NCBI RefSeq assembly: GCF_003431975.1
Contig: NZ_CP027116.1
Coordinates: 434,001-498,000 of the forward strand
Length of the DNA stretch: 64,000 nucleotides
Direction: 5' to 3'
Source of the DNA: Bacillus pumilus
Lineage (GTDB): Bacteria > Bacillota > Bacilli > Bacillales > Bacillaceae
This document shows positions 49,837 to 59,519 of this stretch, in pieces. The first letter of the stretch is position 1, and every line of letters starts with the position of its first letter. The notes beneath the pieces were generated by a model. It did no database searches. It was given only the letters and a program-made list of their open reading frames with translations, and was not told where the DNA came from. The position numbers and the translations under genes were made by a program.

Positions 49837-52023
49837 GTGTCAAAAACAGTTGTATTAGCAGAGAAACCTTCAGTCGGACGTGATCTTGCGCGTGTGCTGA
49901 AGTGTCATAAAAAAGGAAATGGTTTTATAGAAGGAGATCAATACATTGTGACGTGGGCGCTTGGCCATTTAGTCACACTGGCTGATCCAGAAGGCTACGG
50001 AAAAGAATTTCAATCCTGGCGTTTAGAGGATTTACCGATCATTCCAGAGCCGCTTAAGCTTGTGGTAATGAAAAAGACAGGAAAACAATTTCAAGCAGTG
50101 AAAGCGCAGCTTACAAGAAAAGATGTCAAAGACATTGTCATCGCAACAGATGCTGGCCGTGAAGGGGAACTTGTCGCACGATGGATTCTTGAAAAAGCGC
50201 ATGTGAAAAAGCCATTGAAACGACTATGGATTTCATCTGTCACGGACAAAGCCATCCAAGAAGGCTTCAAACGATTAAAAGATGGCAAAGAATACGATAA
50301 CCTGTATCGCTCAGCCGTTGCACGAGCAGAGGCAGACTGGATTGTCGGCATCAACGCAACAAGAGCGCTGACAACGAAGTTCAATGCACAGCTTTCCTGC
50401 GGACGGGTACAAACACCAACGATTGCGATGATCGCCAAACGAGAAGAAGACATTCAGCAATTTCAGTCGAAGCCGTTCTACGGATTGACTGCACAAGTAG
50501 ATGGACTGACTTTGACTTGGCAGGATGCCAAAACAAAGCAAAACCGCACATTCCAAGAGAATGTGATCAAAGAGCGCTTGGCCGCCTGCAAAGGAAAACC
50601 AGCAGTGGTGGACGCGTTGAAAAAAACAGCGAAAAAAGCTTTTGCACCGGGTCTGTACGATCTGACTGAATTACAGCGTGATGCGCATAAACGCTATGGT
50701 TTCTCCGCAAAAGAAACATTATCTACACTTCAGCGATTGTATGAACAGCATAAGCTTGTGACATATCCACGTACAGATTCACGATTTATTTCAGCGGATA
50801 TCGTTCCGACATTAAAAGACCGATTAAAAGGAATGAACGTTAGACCATACGCGCAGCATGTGAACCGGATTTTACAATCAGGTGTGAAGGCACACAAAGG
50901 CTTCGTCAATGATGCCAAAGTGTCCGATCACCATGCGATCATTCCAACCGAGGAAGAGCTGTATCCAGGAGCATTAAGTGACAAAGAACGTAAATTATAT
51001 GATCTCATTGCCAAACGATTCCTTGCTGTACTTATGAATCCTTTTGAGTATGAGGAAACAACGGTGTTCGCTAAAATAGGCAGTGAAACATTCACAGCAA
51101 AAGGAAAAACCGTGCAATCAGCCGGCTGGAAAGCCGTGTACGATGATTCCTATGAAGAAGAGGAATCAGCTGAGGCAGATCAACACTTGCCGCTGCTTTC
51201 AGAAGGACAGTCACTAGACGTACGCCAGCTGAAAGAAACAAGAGGAGAAACGAAACCTCCTGCACGTTTCAATGAAGCGACCCTATTATCTGCTATGGAG
51301 AACCCAGCGGCATTTATGCAGAACAAGGAAAAGGACTTAGTGAAAACCCTTGGTGAAACAGGAGGGCTAGGGACAGTAGCAACAAGAGCGGATATTATTG
51401 AAAAGCTGTTCAACAGCTTCTTAATTGAGAAAAAGGGCAAAGACATTTTCATCACATCAAAAGGGAAGCAACTGCTCTCTTTAGTGCCTGAGGACTTAAA
51501 GTCTCCTGCATTAACAGCCGAATGGGAACAAAAGCTTTCTAAAATCGCAAAAGGGCAATTGAAAGCTACTCAATTCATGCATGAAATGAAGTCGTATGCC
51601 AAACAAGCTGTATCTGAAATCAAACAGACGAACCAAACCTTTAAGCATGACAATGTCACTGGCACCCATTGTCCTGACTGCGGAAAGCTGATGCTGAAAG
51701 TGAATGGAAAACATGGAACGATGCTCGTTTGTCAGGACCGTGAATGCGGCCACCGTAAAAATGTGGCGAAGAAAACAAACGCCCGCTGCCCGAACTGTCA
51801 TAAAAAGCTTGAGCTGCGCGGTGAAGGCGATGGTAAAATCTTTGCTTGTGTGTGCGGACATAGAGAAAAGCTGTCTGTCTTCGAAAAACGCAAATCGCAA
51901 TCCAATCAAAAGAAAGCCAGTAAGCACGATGTGTCTAAATATATGAAGAAACAAAAGAATGTGGAAGAACCAATCAATAACGCATTAGCTGAACAATTAA
52001 AGAAACTAAAATTAGATCAATAG
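49837..52023 (+). CDS. topB: DNA topoisomerase III
   Basis: 728 residues, type IA topoisomerase. The Toprim domain has AEKPSVGRDLARVL and ATDAGREGELVARWI. The catalytic Tyr310 is in LVTYPRTDSRF. The C-terminus has a zinc-binding region (CPDCGKLML, CQDRECGHRK, CPNCHKKLE, VCGHREK). It relaxes or decatenates DNA through single-strand passage. Start GTG at 49837. The lysine-rich C-terminal tail (about 40 residues) is usual for the Bacillus enzyme. Confidence 0.93.
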   Translation: MSKTVVLAEKPSVGRDLARVLKCHKKGNGFIEGDQYIVTWALGHLVTLADPEGYGKEFQSWRLEDLPIIPEPLKLVVMKKTGKQFQAVKAQLTRKDVKDIVIATDAGREGELVARWILEKAHVKKPLKRLWISSVTDKAIQEGFKRLKDGKEYDNLYRSAVARAEADWIVGINATRALTTKFNAQLSCGRVQTPTIAMIAKREEDIQQFQSKPFYGLTAQVDGLTLTWQDAKTKQNRTFQENVIKERLAACKGKPAVVDALKKTAKKAFAPGLYDLTELQRDAHKRYGFSAKETLSTLQRLYEQHKLVTYPRTDSRFISADIVPTLKDRLKGMNVRPYAQHVNRILQSGVKAHKGFVNDAKVSDHHAIIPTEEELYPGALSDKERKLYDLIAKRFLAVLMNPFEYEETTVFAKIGSETFTAKGKTVQSAGWKAVYDDSYEEEESAEADQHLPLLSEGQSLDVRQLKETRGETKPPARFNEATLLSAMENPAAFMQNKEKDLVKTLGETGGLGTVATRADIIEKLFNSFLIEKKGKDIFITSKGKQLLSLVPEDLKSPALTAEWEQKLSKIAKGQLKATQFMHEMKSYAKQAVSEIKQTNQTFKHDNVTGTHCPDCGKLMLKVNGKHGTMLVCQDRECGHRKNVAKKTNARCPNCHKKLELRGEGDGKIFACVCGHREKLSVFEKRKSQSNQKKASKHDVSKYMKKQKNVEEPINNALAEQLKKLKLDQ

Positions 52024-52030
52024 TTGTGTA

Positions 52031-52060
52031 AAAACCCGTGCGGGAACGCATGGGTTTTTC
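52031..52060 (+). terminator. Terminator of topB
   Basis: AAAACCCGTGCG (52031-52042) pairs with CGCATGGGTTTT (52047-52058) with a four-base loop, then T. Confidence 0.85.
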
Positions 52061-52146
52061 AATGTTATCAAGCATAATGGCATATTGTTTTTCTGAAAAT
52101 GGGAATAAATATGCGAAAAGACTCGTAATTTGGTATAAAATATTTA

Positions 52147-52175
52147 TTTAAATTTAAGCAGAAACGCTCTATAAT
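52147..52175 (+). promoter_or_regulatory. Promoter of the ydaJKLMN operon
   Basis: TTTAAA (52147-52152) and TATAAT (52170-52175) have 17-bp spacing; start near 52182. Confidence 0.5.
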
Positions 52176-52219
52176 AAATCGTTAGATACTAAGAGAACGG
52201 GGAGTTGAAAGGGACACGA

Positions 52220-53302
52220 ATGTATACACGCATCCATCGCATGGCTATTGTTTTACTCATTGTCATTCTACTAGGCGGATGTACCTGGAAACAGCAAAAA
52301 GAATCATCAGATCCAGCATCGCCGCAACCTGTATTGCCAGGAGAATATTTTATGACTCACCACCTAATGACAGATCAAGGCTTGATTCGAACCTCTTTTG
52401 CAGAGCAGCACATCTACTTGTCTGAATCACTTGGACTTTGGATGGATTATCTTGTTCGAAAAAAAGATCCAAATTCTTTTGAAAAGCAATTTCATGTCCT
52501 GCAAGATCAATTTTTACTAGACCATCACCTTCTCAGCTGGCAAATCGAATCTGATCAAAAAAGTCAGGTCAATGCCTTAGTCGATGATTTACGTGTAATA
52601 GCAGCGCTTCAAAAAGCAGATCATTTATGGCAGAAGCCGGCGTATCAAAAAACAGCAAAAGATATCGCTCAATCGTTAAAAGACAAGAATATGTATAAAG
52701 GGATCTTGTCTGATTATTATGATGCAGCGGCAAATCGAACTTCACACACTATCACACTCTCATATATAGACCCAGCAGCAATCAAAGAATTGGTTTCCCT
52801 CCACATATTCACGAAACAAATGGCGAGTCATCAATTGGCCATTTTAAAACATGCACCGAGACAAAAAGGATTCTTTCCTAAATCCTATGACATAAAGAAA
52901 AAAGCCTATTCATTTGATCAAGAAATCAATATGATTGATCAACTCTACACAGCCTTTCATGCCGATCTTGCAAACGTTCATACGTCCGCCATCATGAAAT
53001 GGCTTAAAACCACTTTTAAAGAAGAAGGAAAGCTGTACGGGAGATATAAGCTGGGCACATTGAAGCCATCTGTCACATATGAATCACCCTCTGTCTATGC
53101 ACTCGTCATCTTATATGCTCTCAAACAAAATGAGTCGGAATTCGCAAAAGATGTTTATGAACGCATGAAGGAATTACAAATCAAAGATCCTCTCAAGCCT
53201 TATTACGGAGGATACATGAACGAAAAAGACACACACTCATTTGATAACTTATTGCCGCTGATTGCAGAAAGGGAGCTTCTTAATGAATCGGTTATTCAGT
53301 AA
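52220..53302 (+). CDS. ydaJ: Lipoprotein of the exopolysaccharide operon, YdaJ
   Basis: 360 residues with a lipoprotein signal (MAIVLLIVILLGGC, Cys near residue 21). The body resembles glycoside hydrolase family 8-like (alpha/alpha) proteins, with YFMTHHLMTDQGLIRTSFAEQHIYLSESLGLWMDYLVRK near the start. In B. subtilis it is part of the ydaJKLMN system that makes an unknown exopolysaccharide, probably as an external trimming enzyme. The ATG at 52220 follows AAAGGG; the TTG at 52205 is less likely. It overlaps ydaK by 20 bp. Confidence 0.82.
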   Translation: MYTRIHRMAIVLLIVILLGGCTWKQQKESSDPASPQPVLPGEYFMTHHLMTDQGLIRTSFAEQHIYLSESLGLWMDYLVRKKDPNSFEKQFHVLQDQFLLDHHLLSWQIESDQKSQVNALVDDLRVIAALQKADHLWQKPAYQKTAKDIAQSLKDKNMYKGILSDYYDAAANRTSHTITLSYIDPAAIKELVSLHIFTKQMASHQLAILKHAPRQKGFFPKSYDIKKKAYSFDQEINMIDQLYTAFHADLANVHTSAIMKWLKTTFKEEGKLYGRYKLGTLKPSVTYESPSVYALVILYALKQNESEFAKDVYERMKELQIKDPLKPYYGGYMNEKDTHSFDNLLPLIAERELLNESVIQ

Positions 53303-54134
53303 CACGTATCGCTTGTACTACTCTCTGCTCCTCACGTTTGCAGGTCTTATTTTGTTTATGGGCTACCTCAACGTTCATGATGCGGAGAGCTATATGATCA
53401 TCGCACTGACATTTGTTGTGTTAGGCTGCGGGATTTTATTTGGTATCCTACCAGCATTAATTTTCACCTTACTTATGTTGTTCTTTATAGGAAGCGCTAT
53501 GTTCTTTACAGAGCTTGGTCATGAAAATCCTCTCTTTTCAAATCAAACATTGCAAGATGTAGTGATTTGGGGCGCAGCACTCCTTTTTTTCGCTATTTCA
53601 GCGGGAAACTTACATGAACGGATCAAAACGATGCGTCACACCATTGAGCAACAAAAACAAGCCATCAAACAATTCGTGGCGATTGACTCGACTACAGGAT
53701 TTGACAATGCCGAGCGAATGAGGCTCGAGTTGTCAGAGGAAATGAAACGAGCAGAACGGTATAAACAGCCATTTGTCTTTATCCTTCTTCATATGCATTA
53801 CGCAGCTGAATTCAAATCGTTATATGGAGAAAAAGAAATGCAGCATCTATTTCAGCAACTAAGTCTCAAGATTCGTGAAAGCGTAAGAGAAACGGATAAG
53901 AAATTCCGATTATCGGAAGAGCGAATGGGCTTGCTGCTTACTCACACGCCAGAAGAAAACGTGTCAGTCGTTCTTGATAAGCTGAAGGATAAACTACAGA
54001 CACATGTCCTATTGAACGGTCGTGAAGTGACCTTGACATTTCATGTCTGTCATTTAACAAGCAGCTCGGATTATCGTACGCCAGAGCAATTTTTAGAAGA
54101 ACTAGAAAACGAGATGATGATGAATGAACTTTAA
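53283..54134 (+). CDS. ydaK: Degenerate GGDEF c-di-GMP receptor, YdaK
   Basis: 283 residues: four membrane segments (about 10-110), a coiled helix, then a GGDEF-fold domain (about 135-280). The catalytic GGDEF is replaced by SEERM (211-215), so it should not make c-di-GMP. The inhibitory-site RxxD is kept as RETD (202-205), five residues before, which is the c-di-GMP binding site. This agrees with B. subtilis YdaK being a c-di-GMP receptor that activates the YdaLMN machinery. The ATG at 53283 follows AAAGGGAG. It overlaps both neighbours. Confidence 0.9.
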   Translation: MNRLFSNTYRLYYSLLLTFAGLILFMGYLNVHDAESYMIIALTFVVLGCGILFGILPALIFTLLMLFFIGSAMFFTELGHENPLFSNQTLQDVVIWGAALLFFAISAGNLHERIKTMRHTIEQQKQAIKQFVAIDSTTGFDNAERMRLELSEEMKRAERYKQPFVFILLHMHYAAEFKSLYGEKEMQHLFQQLSLKIRESVRETDKKFRLSEERMGLLLTHTPEENVSVVLDKLKDKLQTHVLLNGREVTLTFHVCHLTSSSDYRTPEQFLEELENEMMMNEL

Positions 54135-55839
54135 TTCTTTAATGAAATGCTGTTTGATGATCGCGCTTTTTTCGATTCTTTCGTTTCAACACATTGCTCC
54201 AGCCGATGCTCGTGTCACGCAGCCGAATACCTTGATCGTATATTCCACAGAATCAGGAGAAGTGACGCCAGCTGTTCATATGCTGGATCTACTCGCCGGT
54301 CATTTTTCAAAACAGACGACGATTGTATCCGATGAACATTTGGCTGAGAAGAGAATCAACGAATTTCAACAAGTCATTTATCTCGGTGAAATAAAGAGAA
54401 CCTTGTCAAAGCAAACCGTTCGTGCGCTGAACGAATCACAGCATGTTATCGCCATTGGATACAATGCAGAACAGCTTCGCTCATTCTCTAAGCTTACTTT
54501 TCACAAACAAGATCATATTAGTCAAATGAAGCACACACATGATCCGACATACCGTCAGCTAGAGAGAAGTATTCGTGCGTTCACAGTTCAAGGGACGGAC
54601 TTGAAAAGTGAATTTCTATTAAAGAAACATCAAGCTGATCTGCCATTTGTGATTCAAACAAAAGAAGGTGCGGCATATATCGGAATCTTAGATATCGTGC
54701 AGCACAACAAACTCCTTGCAGAAGTGCTAGAAAAATACATACCTTCTGCTATGCAAACGACGACAAAGTACGTCACGCTAGGAAACATCAGCCCAGCAAC
54801 TGACGAGAAGAACCTGCTTGAACTTGGACAATTTATATCTGCACGGCATATTCCTTTTATGATCGCAGTGACACCTGTTTGGGTGGATCGAGCAACAGGG
54901 GATGAGGTCACACTCAGTGACCGCCCTCAGCTTGTCAATGTCCTAAAACAACTGCAAGGCAATGGAGCAAGTATTCTTCTTCATGGCTTTAGTCGTACGT
55001 ATCGAACGGAGGAATCGGGTCAGGGCTTCGAGTTCTGGGATACAAAGTATGATCAGCCCATATCGTCAATTGACCCAAAAAAAGCCGAGAAGAAACAATT
55101 TGAAAGCCAATTTCCTAATAAAAAAGATTTTAATACGTATATCAAATCGAATCAGGCGCAAGAAATCGACTATACAGAAGAAAAACTGACAAAGGGCATC
55201 GAGCTTCTTGCGCAGCAAGGTCTATATCCTCTTGCCTTCGAGGTGCCGCATGATGCGATATCTCAACAAGGTTATGCAGTGATTTCAAGGCATATGTCTA
55301 GTCTATTTGGACAGGTACAGCTGTCAGACCGCACTTGGAAAATAGTCGGTGCCCCGCCGCTCATGACGGCTCCTGCTATGTTACATGGTATGACCTTGTA
55401 CCCTCAGCAACCAATAGAGAGAGCGTCTAGCCAAGAAGGTCCAAATGTTGTAATTGAACAGACGATCCAATCCATACAGCATCTTCAATCAGCCGAAATC
55501 GGGCTATCCTATGATGTGGAATGGGGGATATCAGGGCTGCAGGATTTGTTAGATCAGATGGACGCAATCCCTTCTAGTGAATGGCTGAATGTAAAGAAAA
55601 CAAAACAGACGGTCCAAACTGCCCATGTACGGATCAAAACATCAGGGAATGGACAGATTCAAGTAGAGCAATCCAACATAGCAGAAACAAAAACAGTCAA
55701 ACGAAGCGGCATGGAAAATATGCTGCGTATTCTCACAGTCGTGGTGATGCTATTTATTGCGGCATTTGCTTTATATACATTGTATTTAAGACTAACAATG
55801 AAAAAACGAATTTTTAAGGAGAGAAAATTAGGTGGCTGA
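54124..55839 (+). CDS. ydaL: DUF2334 (polysaccharide deacetylase-like) protein, YdaL
   Basis: 571 residues: signal peptide (about 1-30), an exported DUF2334 domain related to carbohydrate deacetylases (HIPFMIAVTPVWVDRATGDEV, GASILLHGFSRTYR, LAFEVPHDAISQQGY), and a C-terminal membrane helix (MLRILTVVVMLFIAAFALYTLYL). It may modify the polymer or help export. It overlaps ydaK by 11 bp and ydaM by 8 bp, showing strong coupling. Confidence 0.85.
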   Translation: MNFNSLMKCCLMIALFSILSFQHIAPADARVTQPNTLIVYSTESGEVTPAVHMLDLLAGHFSKQTTIVSDEHLAEKRINEFQQVIYLGEIKRTLSKQTVRALNESQHVIAIGYNAEQLRSFSKLTFHKQDHISQMKHTHDPTYRQLERSIRAFTVQGTDLKSEFLLKKHQADLPFVIQTKEGAAYIGILDIVQHNKLLAEVLEKYIPSAMQTTTKYVTLGNISPATDEKNLLELGQFISARHIPFMIAVTPVWVDRATGDEVTLSDRPQLVNVLKQLQGNGASILLHGFSRTYRTEESGQGFEFWDTKYDQPISSIDPKKAEKKQFESQFPNKKDFNTYIKSNQAQEIDYTEEKLTKGIELLAQQGLYPLAFEVPHDAISQQGYAVISRHMSSLFGQVQLSDRTWKIVGAPPLMTAPAMLHGMTLYPQQPIERASSQEGPNVVIEQTIQSIQHLQSAEIGLSYDVEWGISGLQDLLDQMDAIPSSEWLNVKKTKQTVQTAHVRIKTSGNGQIQVEQSNIAETKTVKRSGMENMLRILTVVVMLFIAAFALYTLYLRLTMKKRIFKERKLGG

Positions 55840-57100
55840 TGTCTTATTTTATCTTTCATTAATACTGATTTGGATCATGCTCCTATACCATATGTTTCTC
55901 ATGCAGGGCGGCTTTCAGCACTACCTTACCTATGAGAAAGTGCTGCCTGAGTGGACAAAACAAGCGAAAGAGCTGCCGACCGTCAGCATTTTGATTCCTG
56001 CTCATAATGAAGAAGTGGTCATTCGGCAGACATTAAAAGCGATGGTTCAGCTATCCTATCCTAAACATCTCCTTGAAATCATTGTGATTAATGACAATTC
56101 CTCTGATGGAACAGGAGATATTGTGCAATCATTCAGTGAGCAATATGATCATGTTCATATGATTGAAACGAAGCCGCCATTTGCAGGGAAAGGGAAATCC
56201 ACTGCGCTGAATGAAGGCATGAAGGCTTCGACAGGAGAAGTGATTTGCGTATACGATGCAGATAACATGCCGGAACAAAAGGCTGTCTATCATTTGGTTC
56301 TTGGGTTACTGAATGACCCAAAAGCCGGCGCTGTTGTCGGGAAATTCAGGGTCATCAATGCAGCTAAAAATTTGCTGACCAAATTTATCAATATTGAGAC
56401 CATCTGCTTCCAATGGATGGCACAGGGCGGCAGATGGAAGTGGTTCGGTATTGCGACAATACCAGGCACCAACTTTGCCATCCGCCGGCACATCTTAGAA
56501 GAGCTTGGTGGCTGGGACGTCCATGCTTTGGCTGAGGATACCGAACTAACGATCCGTGTCTATAACCTTGGGTACGTGATTCGATTTTTCCCAGCTGCAA
56601 TCACATGGGAACAAGAGCCTGAGACATGGAAGGTCTGGTGGCGGCAAAGAACGCGCTGGGCTAGAGGGAATCAATATGTTGTCCTCAAATTTTTAAGGCA
56701 GTTTATGAAGCTGAAACGAAAACGAATGATTTTCGATTTGTTTTATTTCTTCTTTACGTATTTCTTATTTTTCTTCGGTGTTCTACTGTCAAATGGCATC
56801 TTTATTGTAAACCTATTTGTTGACCTTCACTTATCTGTAGGGGCTGTCGCACTGATCCTGTGGGGATTAGCCTTCTTTCTCTTTCTCACAGAGGTGATGA
56901 TTACATTAAGTATTGAAAAAACAGAGCTGACTAAACAAAACATTCTCATTGTGGCTCTCATGTACTTTACCTATTCTCAAGTATGGATTGCACTTGTCGT
57001 GTATTCCTTATGCGTAGAGGCTAAAAGCCGGTTATTGAAACAAGAAGTGACATGGTACAAAACAGAGCGTTACGATCAACAACAAAAGAAAAGCGGGTGA
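55832..57100 (+). CDS. ydaM: Family 2 membrane glycosyltransferase, YdaM
   Basis: 422 residues, BcsA/PgaC-like. One membrane helix at the N-terminus precedes the GT2 domain: SILIPAHNEEVVIRQTLK, VINDNSSDGT, the DxD motif YDADNMPEQ, the acceptor/base ED in ALAEDTELTIR, and QRTRWARG (QxxRW). Two or three helices follow at the C-terminus. It should polymerise and translocate a sugar chain under YdaK control. No PilZ domain is fused, so c-di-GMP sensing depends on YdaK. Start GTG at 55832 after AAGGAG. Confidence 0.92.
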   Translation: MADVLFYLSLILIWIMLLYHMFLMQGGFQHYLTYEKVLPEWTKQAKELPTVSILIPAHNEEVVIRQTLKAMVQLSYPKHLLEIIVINDNSSDGTGDIVQSFSEQYDHVHMIETKPPFAGKGKSTALNEGMKASTGEVICVYDADNMPEQKAVYHLVLGLLNDPKAGAVVGKFRVINAAKNLLTKFINIETICFQWMAQGGRWKWFGIATIPGTNFAIRRHILEELGGWDVHALAEDTELTIRVYNLGYVIRFFPAAITWEQEPETWKVWWRQRTRWARGNQYVVLKFLRQFMKLKRKRMIFDLFYFFFTYFLFFFGVLLSNGIFIVNLFVDLHLSVGAVALILWGLAFFLFLTEVMITLSIEKTELTKQNILIVALMYFTYSQVWIALVVYSLCVEAKSRLLKQEVTWYKTERYDQQQKKSG

Positions 57101-57104
57101 CAAA

Positions 57105-59192
57105 TTGAAATCGGTCAAATGGATGATTTTTATAGTAGCTATATCCCTTGCCATTCAGCCTTTTTTCATGGCGGGTCAAGCAATGGCACAATCAAATCGA
57201 GTCCAAGTGAAAGACGATTGGATTCGCTCTTCAAAAGGACATCAAACAGAAGTGCAGCATTTATCAGAAGATGTGGTGACCTTGTATGGACAAGAAGGCA
57301 GCGCTGAATTTTCCTATCAAATAGAGCAAGAAAAAGTAGAGTCTAGCACTCTTACATTAAATATCGAAGCTTCACCATTACTCATTTCGCCATCTTCATT
57401 CACAGTGATGATTGATGGAGTGATTGAAAAGACGATCCCGGTATCAGGGAAAAACCAAAAAAAATCGATTCAGATCAAATTGAACAAAGCGCAGATGAAA
57501 AAAGGATCACATCAAATTCAGCTCGCATTTTATGGTGTGTTAAAAGAAGGTGTGTGTATCAATCAAGAGACACCTGCCAATTGGTTGAAAGTATATCCTG
57601 AAAGTGAGCTGGCGTTCAAAGGAACTCAAACGAAAGACGTAACGTTAGACAGCTTCCCGTCACCTTTTATTCAATCAGGTGATCAGAAAAAACAAACAGA
57701 TATTGTGATTCCAAATGCACCGGAAGCCTCTGAATTAGAAGCAGCTATTAAGCTATACCGTACGTTGAAAAACAAAGACCGCCTAGCAGATCTCAAACTC
57801 GTTCAAGAAAAGGACCTCAAGCAAATTGCGCATCCAACCATTGCTGTGGGAGCAAAAGGAAGCTGGAGTGGACGAATGAAATCGATTGAGCAAGCTGCGG
57901 GCTTGAAAACAGAACACAATCAACTCACGTTAGCTGTGAGAACCGTGACAGCAAAGAAAAAAGAACAGCCCATTTTATTTGTCACTGCTAAGCAGGCAAA
58001 GACAATTGCTGAAAAAATGAATGTCCTAACTCAACCAGAACTGACGGATCAGCTCACTGGCACAGATTTGCTGCTACAAAAGGTGACAGCTAATACTTCT
58101 AAGCCATCGCACCATATTCGTTTAAAAGATTTTGGCGCAGATGATGTCACAGTTGGTACCAAAAAGACATCATCTGATCACTACTATTATGCGAAAGCAT
58201 TGATCGGTTCACAAAAATCAGGTGAAAAACTAAATCTTTCATTTAAAAAATCGGAGCAAGCGAACAAAGCGGAACGTTTAACAGTGATGATCAATAACGA
58301 ACCGCACGACGTACCGTTAACAAAACTAGGAAACAAAGATGAGAACGGATTCTATCATGTGTCGATTCCAGTCGATTCACAAGTACTTCAAAAGAACGAA
58401 TATGTTGACTTGCAGTTTGTCACAACAGGTTTTAAAAACATGGAATCCTGCAGATATACAGATGAAGAAGGCTGGATTTACATTGATAAGAACAGCTCTC
58501 TTCAAATACCAGAAGGAACAACTAGTGATACACCAGACTTATCCGCATGGCCGATTCCTTACACTTCAGAAACGCAGCAAGAAAACACATTGATCATCAT
58601 GCCAGACCAAATCAAGCAAGCAACGATCAATCAGATGGCGATGCTGACAGAATCATTTAGTCAGCCGGAAGCTGCTCACTATCATTTGATCAAAGCATCG
58701 AATGTAACAAATGAACAATTGAAAAAGAACTCTCTCATTTTCATCGGGGGTGTCCAGACATTCTCTCTTTTAAAAGAAAAAGCAGACGACCTCATCGTTC
58801 CGGTGAAAAAGGGTCAATATGACGTATCCTCATTTGGCATGATCAACGAAACAACGGCTCGTATTGTATGGACACAACCATCTGTATGGAATCAAGACCA
58901 AGCGATGACCGTTTTTGCAGGAATGAATGCAGCTGACGCTGATGTTTCAAATGAAATGATACGTTTTCTTCAAACAAATACGGAGACCGCAACAGTTGCA
59001 ATAGAAAGCAAAAACAAAGAAATGTTCTCTAATCACCAAACAGTGAACAGCACAACGAATGATCTGAAAAAAGATAAAAAGCAAGGCGTCGGTGAGTCTT
59101 GGGTTTACTTTGCATGCATCGCTGTCTTGATCATTTTTGTGGTTGTAATGATTGTTTATCTCGTACGAAAAAACCGCAAAAAGACTGATTAA
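57105..59192 (+). CDS. ydaN: BcsB-like exopolysaccharide accessory protein, YdaN
   Basis: 695 residues: signal peptide (FIVAISLAIQPFFMAGQAMA), two jelly-roll/flavodoxin-like repeats of the cellulose synthase regulatory BcsB family (for example IEASPLLISPSSFTVMIDGV and HDVPLTKLGNKDENGFYHVSIPV), and a C-terminal membrane anchor (ACIAVLIIFVVVMIVYLV). It would guide the growing polymer outside the membrane. Start TTG at 57105, four bp after ydaM. Confidence 0.88.
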   Translation: MKSVKWMIFIVAISLAIQPFFMAGQAMAQSNRVQVKDDWIRSSKGHQTEVQHLSEDVVTLYGQEGSAEFSYQIEQEKVESSTLTLNIEASPLLISPSSFTVMIDGVIEKTIPVSGKNQKKSIQIKLNKAQMKKGSHQIQLAFYGVLKEGVCINQETPANWLKVYPESELAFKGTQTKDVTLDSFPSPFIQSGDQKKQTDIVIPNAPEASELEAAIKLYRTLKNKDRLADLKLVQEKDLKQIAHPTIAVGAKGSWSGRMKSIEQAAGLKTEHNQLTLAVRTVTAKKKEQPILFVTAKQAKTIAEKMNVLTQPELTDQLTGTDLLLQKVTANTSKPSHHIRLKDFGADDVTVGTKKTSSDHYYYAKALIGSQKSGEKLNLSFKKSEQANKAERLTVMINNEPHDVPLTKLGNKDENGFYHVSIPVDSQVLQKNEYVDLQFVTTGFKNMESCRYTDEEGWIYIDKNSSLQIPEGTTSDTPDLSAWPIPYTSETQQENTLIIMPDQIKQATINQMAMLTESFSQPEAAHYHLIKASNVTNEQLKKNSLIFIGGVQTFSLLKEKADDLIVPVKKGQYDVSSFGMINETTARIVWTQPSVWNQDQAMTVFAGMNAADADVSNEMIRFLQTNTETATVAIESKNKEMFSNHQTVNSTTNDLKKDKKQGVGESWVYFACIAVLIIFVVVMIVYLVRKNRKKTD

Positions 59193-59222
59193 TAAACGGT
59201 CAAAAGACCTCGAAAAAATCTC

Positions 59223-59251
59223 TTTACTTTGGTGTGAAACGGGAGTATGAT
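59223..59251 (+). promoter_or_regulatory. kimA promoter
   Basis: TTTACT (59223-59228) and TATGAT (59246-59251) with 17-bp spacing, directly before the riboswitch. Confidence 0.6.
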
Positions 59252-59402
59252 CTCTTTTATAAAAGACCAATCGCTGAATCATTTCGATGAGCGGGGGAAC
59301 CAATTGTGGTGTAAAGCACCACGTGGGGTGAATCCTTTTTAGGTAGGGCAAAGTCTCATGCGCCCGAATCCGTCAGCTAACCTCGTAAGCGTTAAAGAGA
59401 GC
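59252..59402 (+). promoter_or_regulatory. c-di-AMP (ydaO/yuaA) riboswitch
   Basis: The leader has the conserved ydaO elements in order: CGCTGAATC (59272-59280), GAGCGGGGGAACCA (about 59289), GGGGTGAATCC (59325), AGGTAGGGCAAAG, and CGAATCCGTCAGCTAACCTCG (about 59365-59385). The closing helix is CTCTTT with AAAGAG. It binds two c-di-AMP molecules. When the ligand is bound, the downstream terminator forms and kimA is off. Confidence 0.95.
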
Positions 59403-59429
59403 AAAGACCAACCTGTGATCTAAACAATA

Positions 59430-59464
59430 GACACAGGGGCATTCTATTGCCTCTGTGTCTTTTT
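59430..59464 (+). terminator. Riboswitch-controlled terminator of kimA
   Basis: GACACAGGGGCA (59430-59441) pairs with TGCCTCTGTGTC (59448-59459) followed by T-run. It is the expression platform of the c-di-AMP riboswitch. Confidence 0.9.
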
Positions 59465-59519
59465 GGCGATCCATCTTTTGTAACTTAAAATCGTTTGACA
59501 CTGAAGGAGCGGGCACCAC

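Noticed and set aside
49655..49837. 60-codon frame just before topB
   Set aside because: No ribosome site, composition unlike the neighbours, overlaps the topB start by one base; no recognisable protein.
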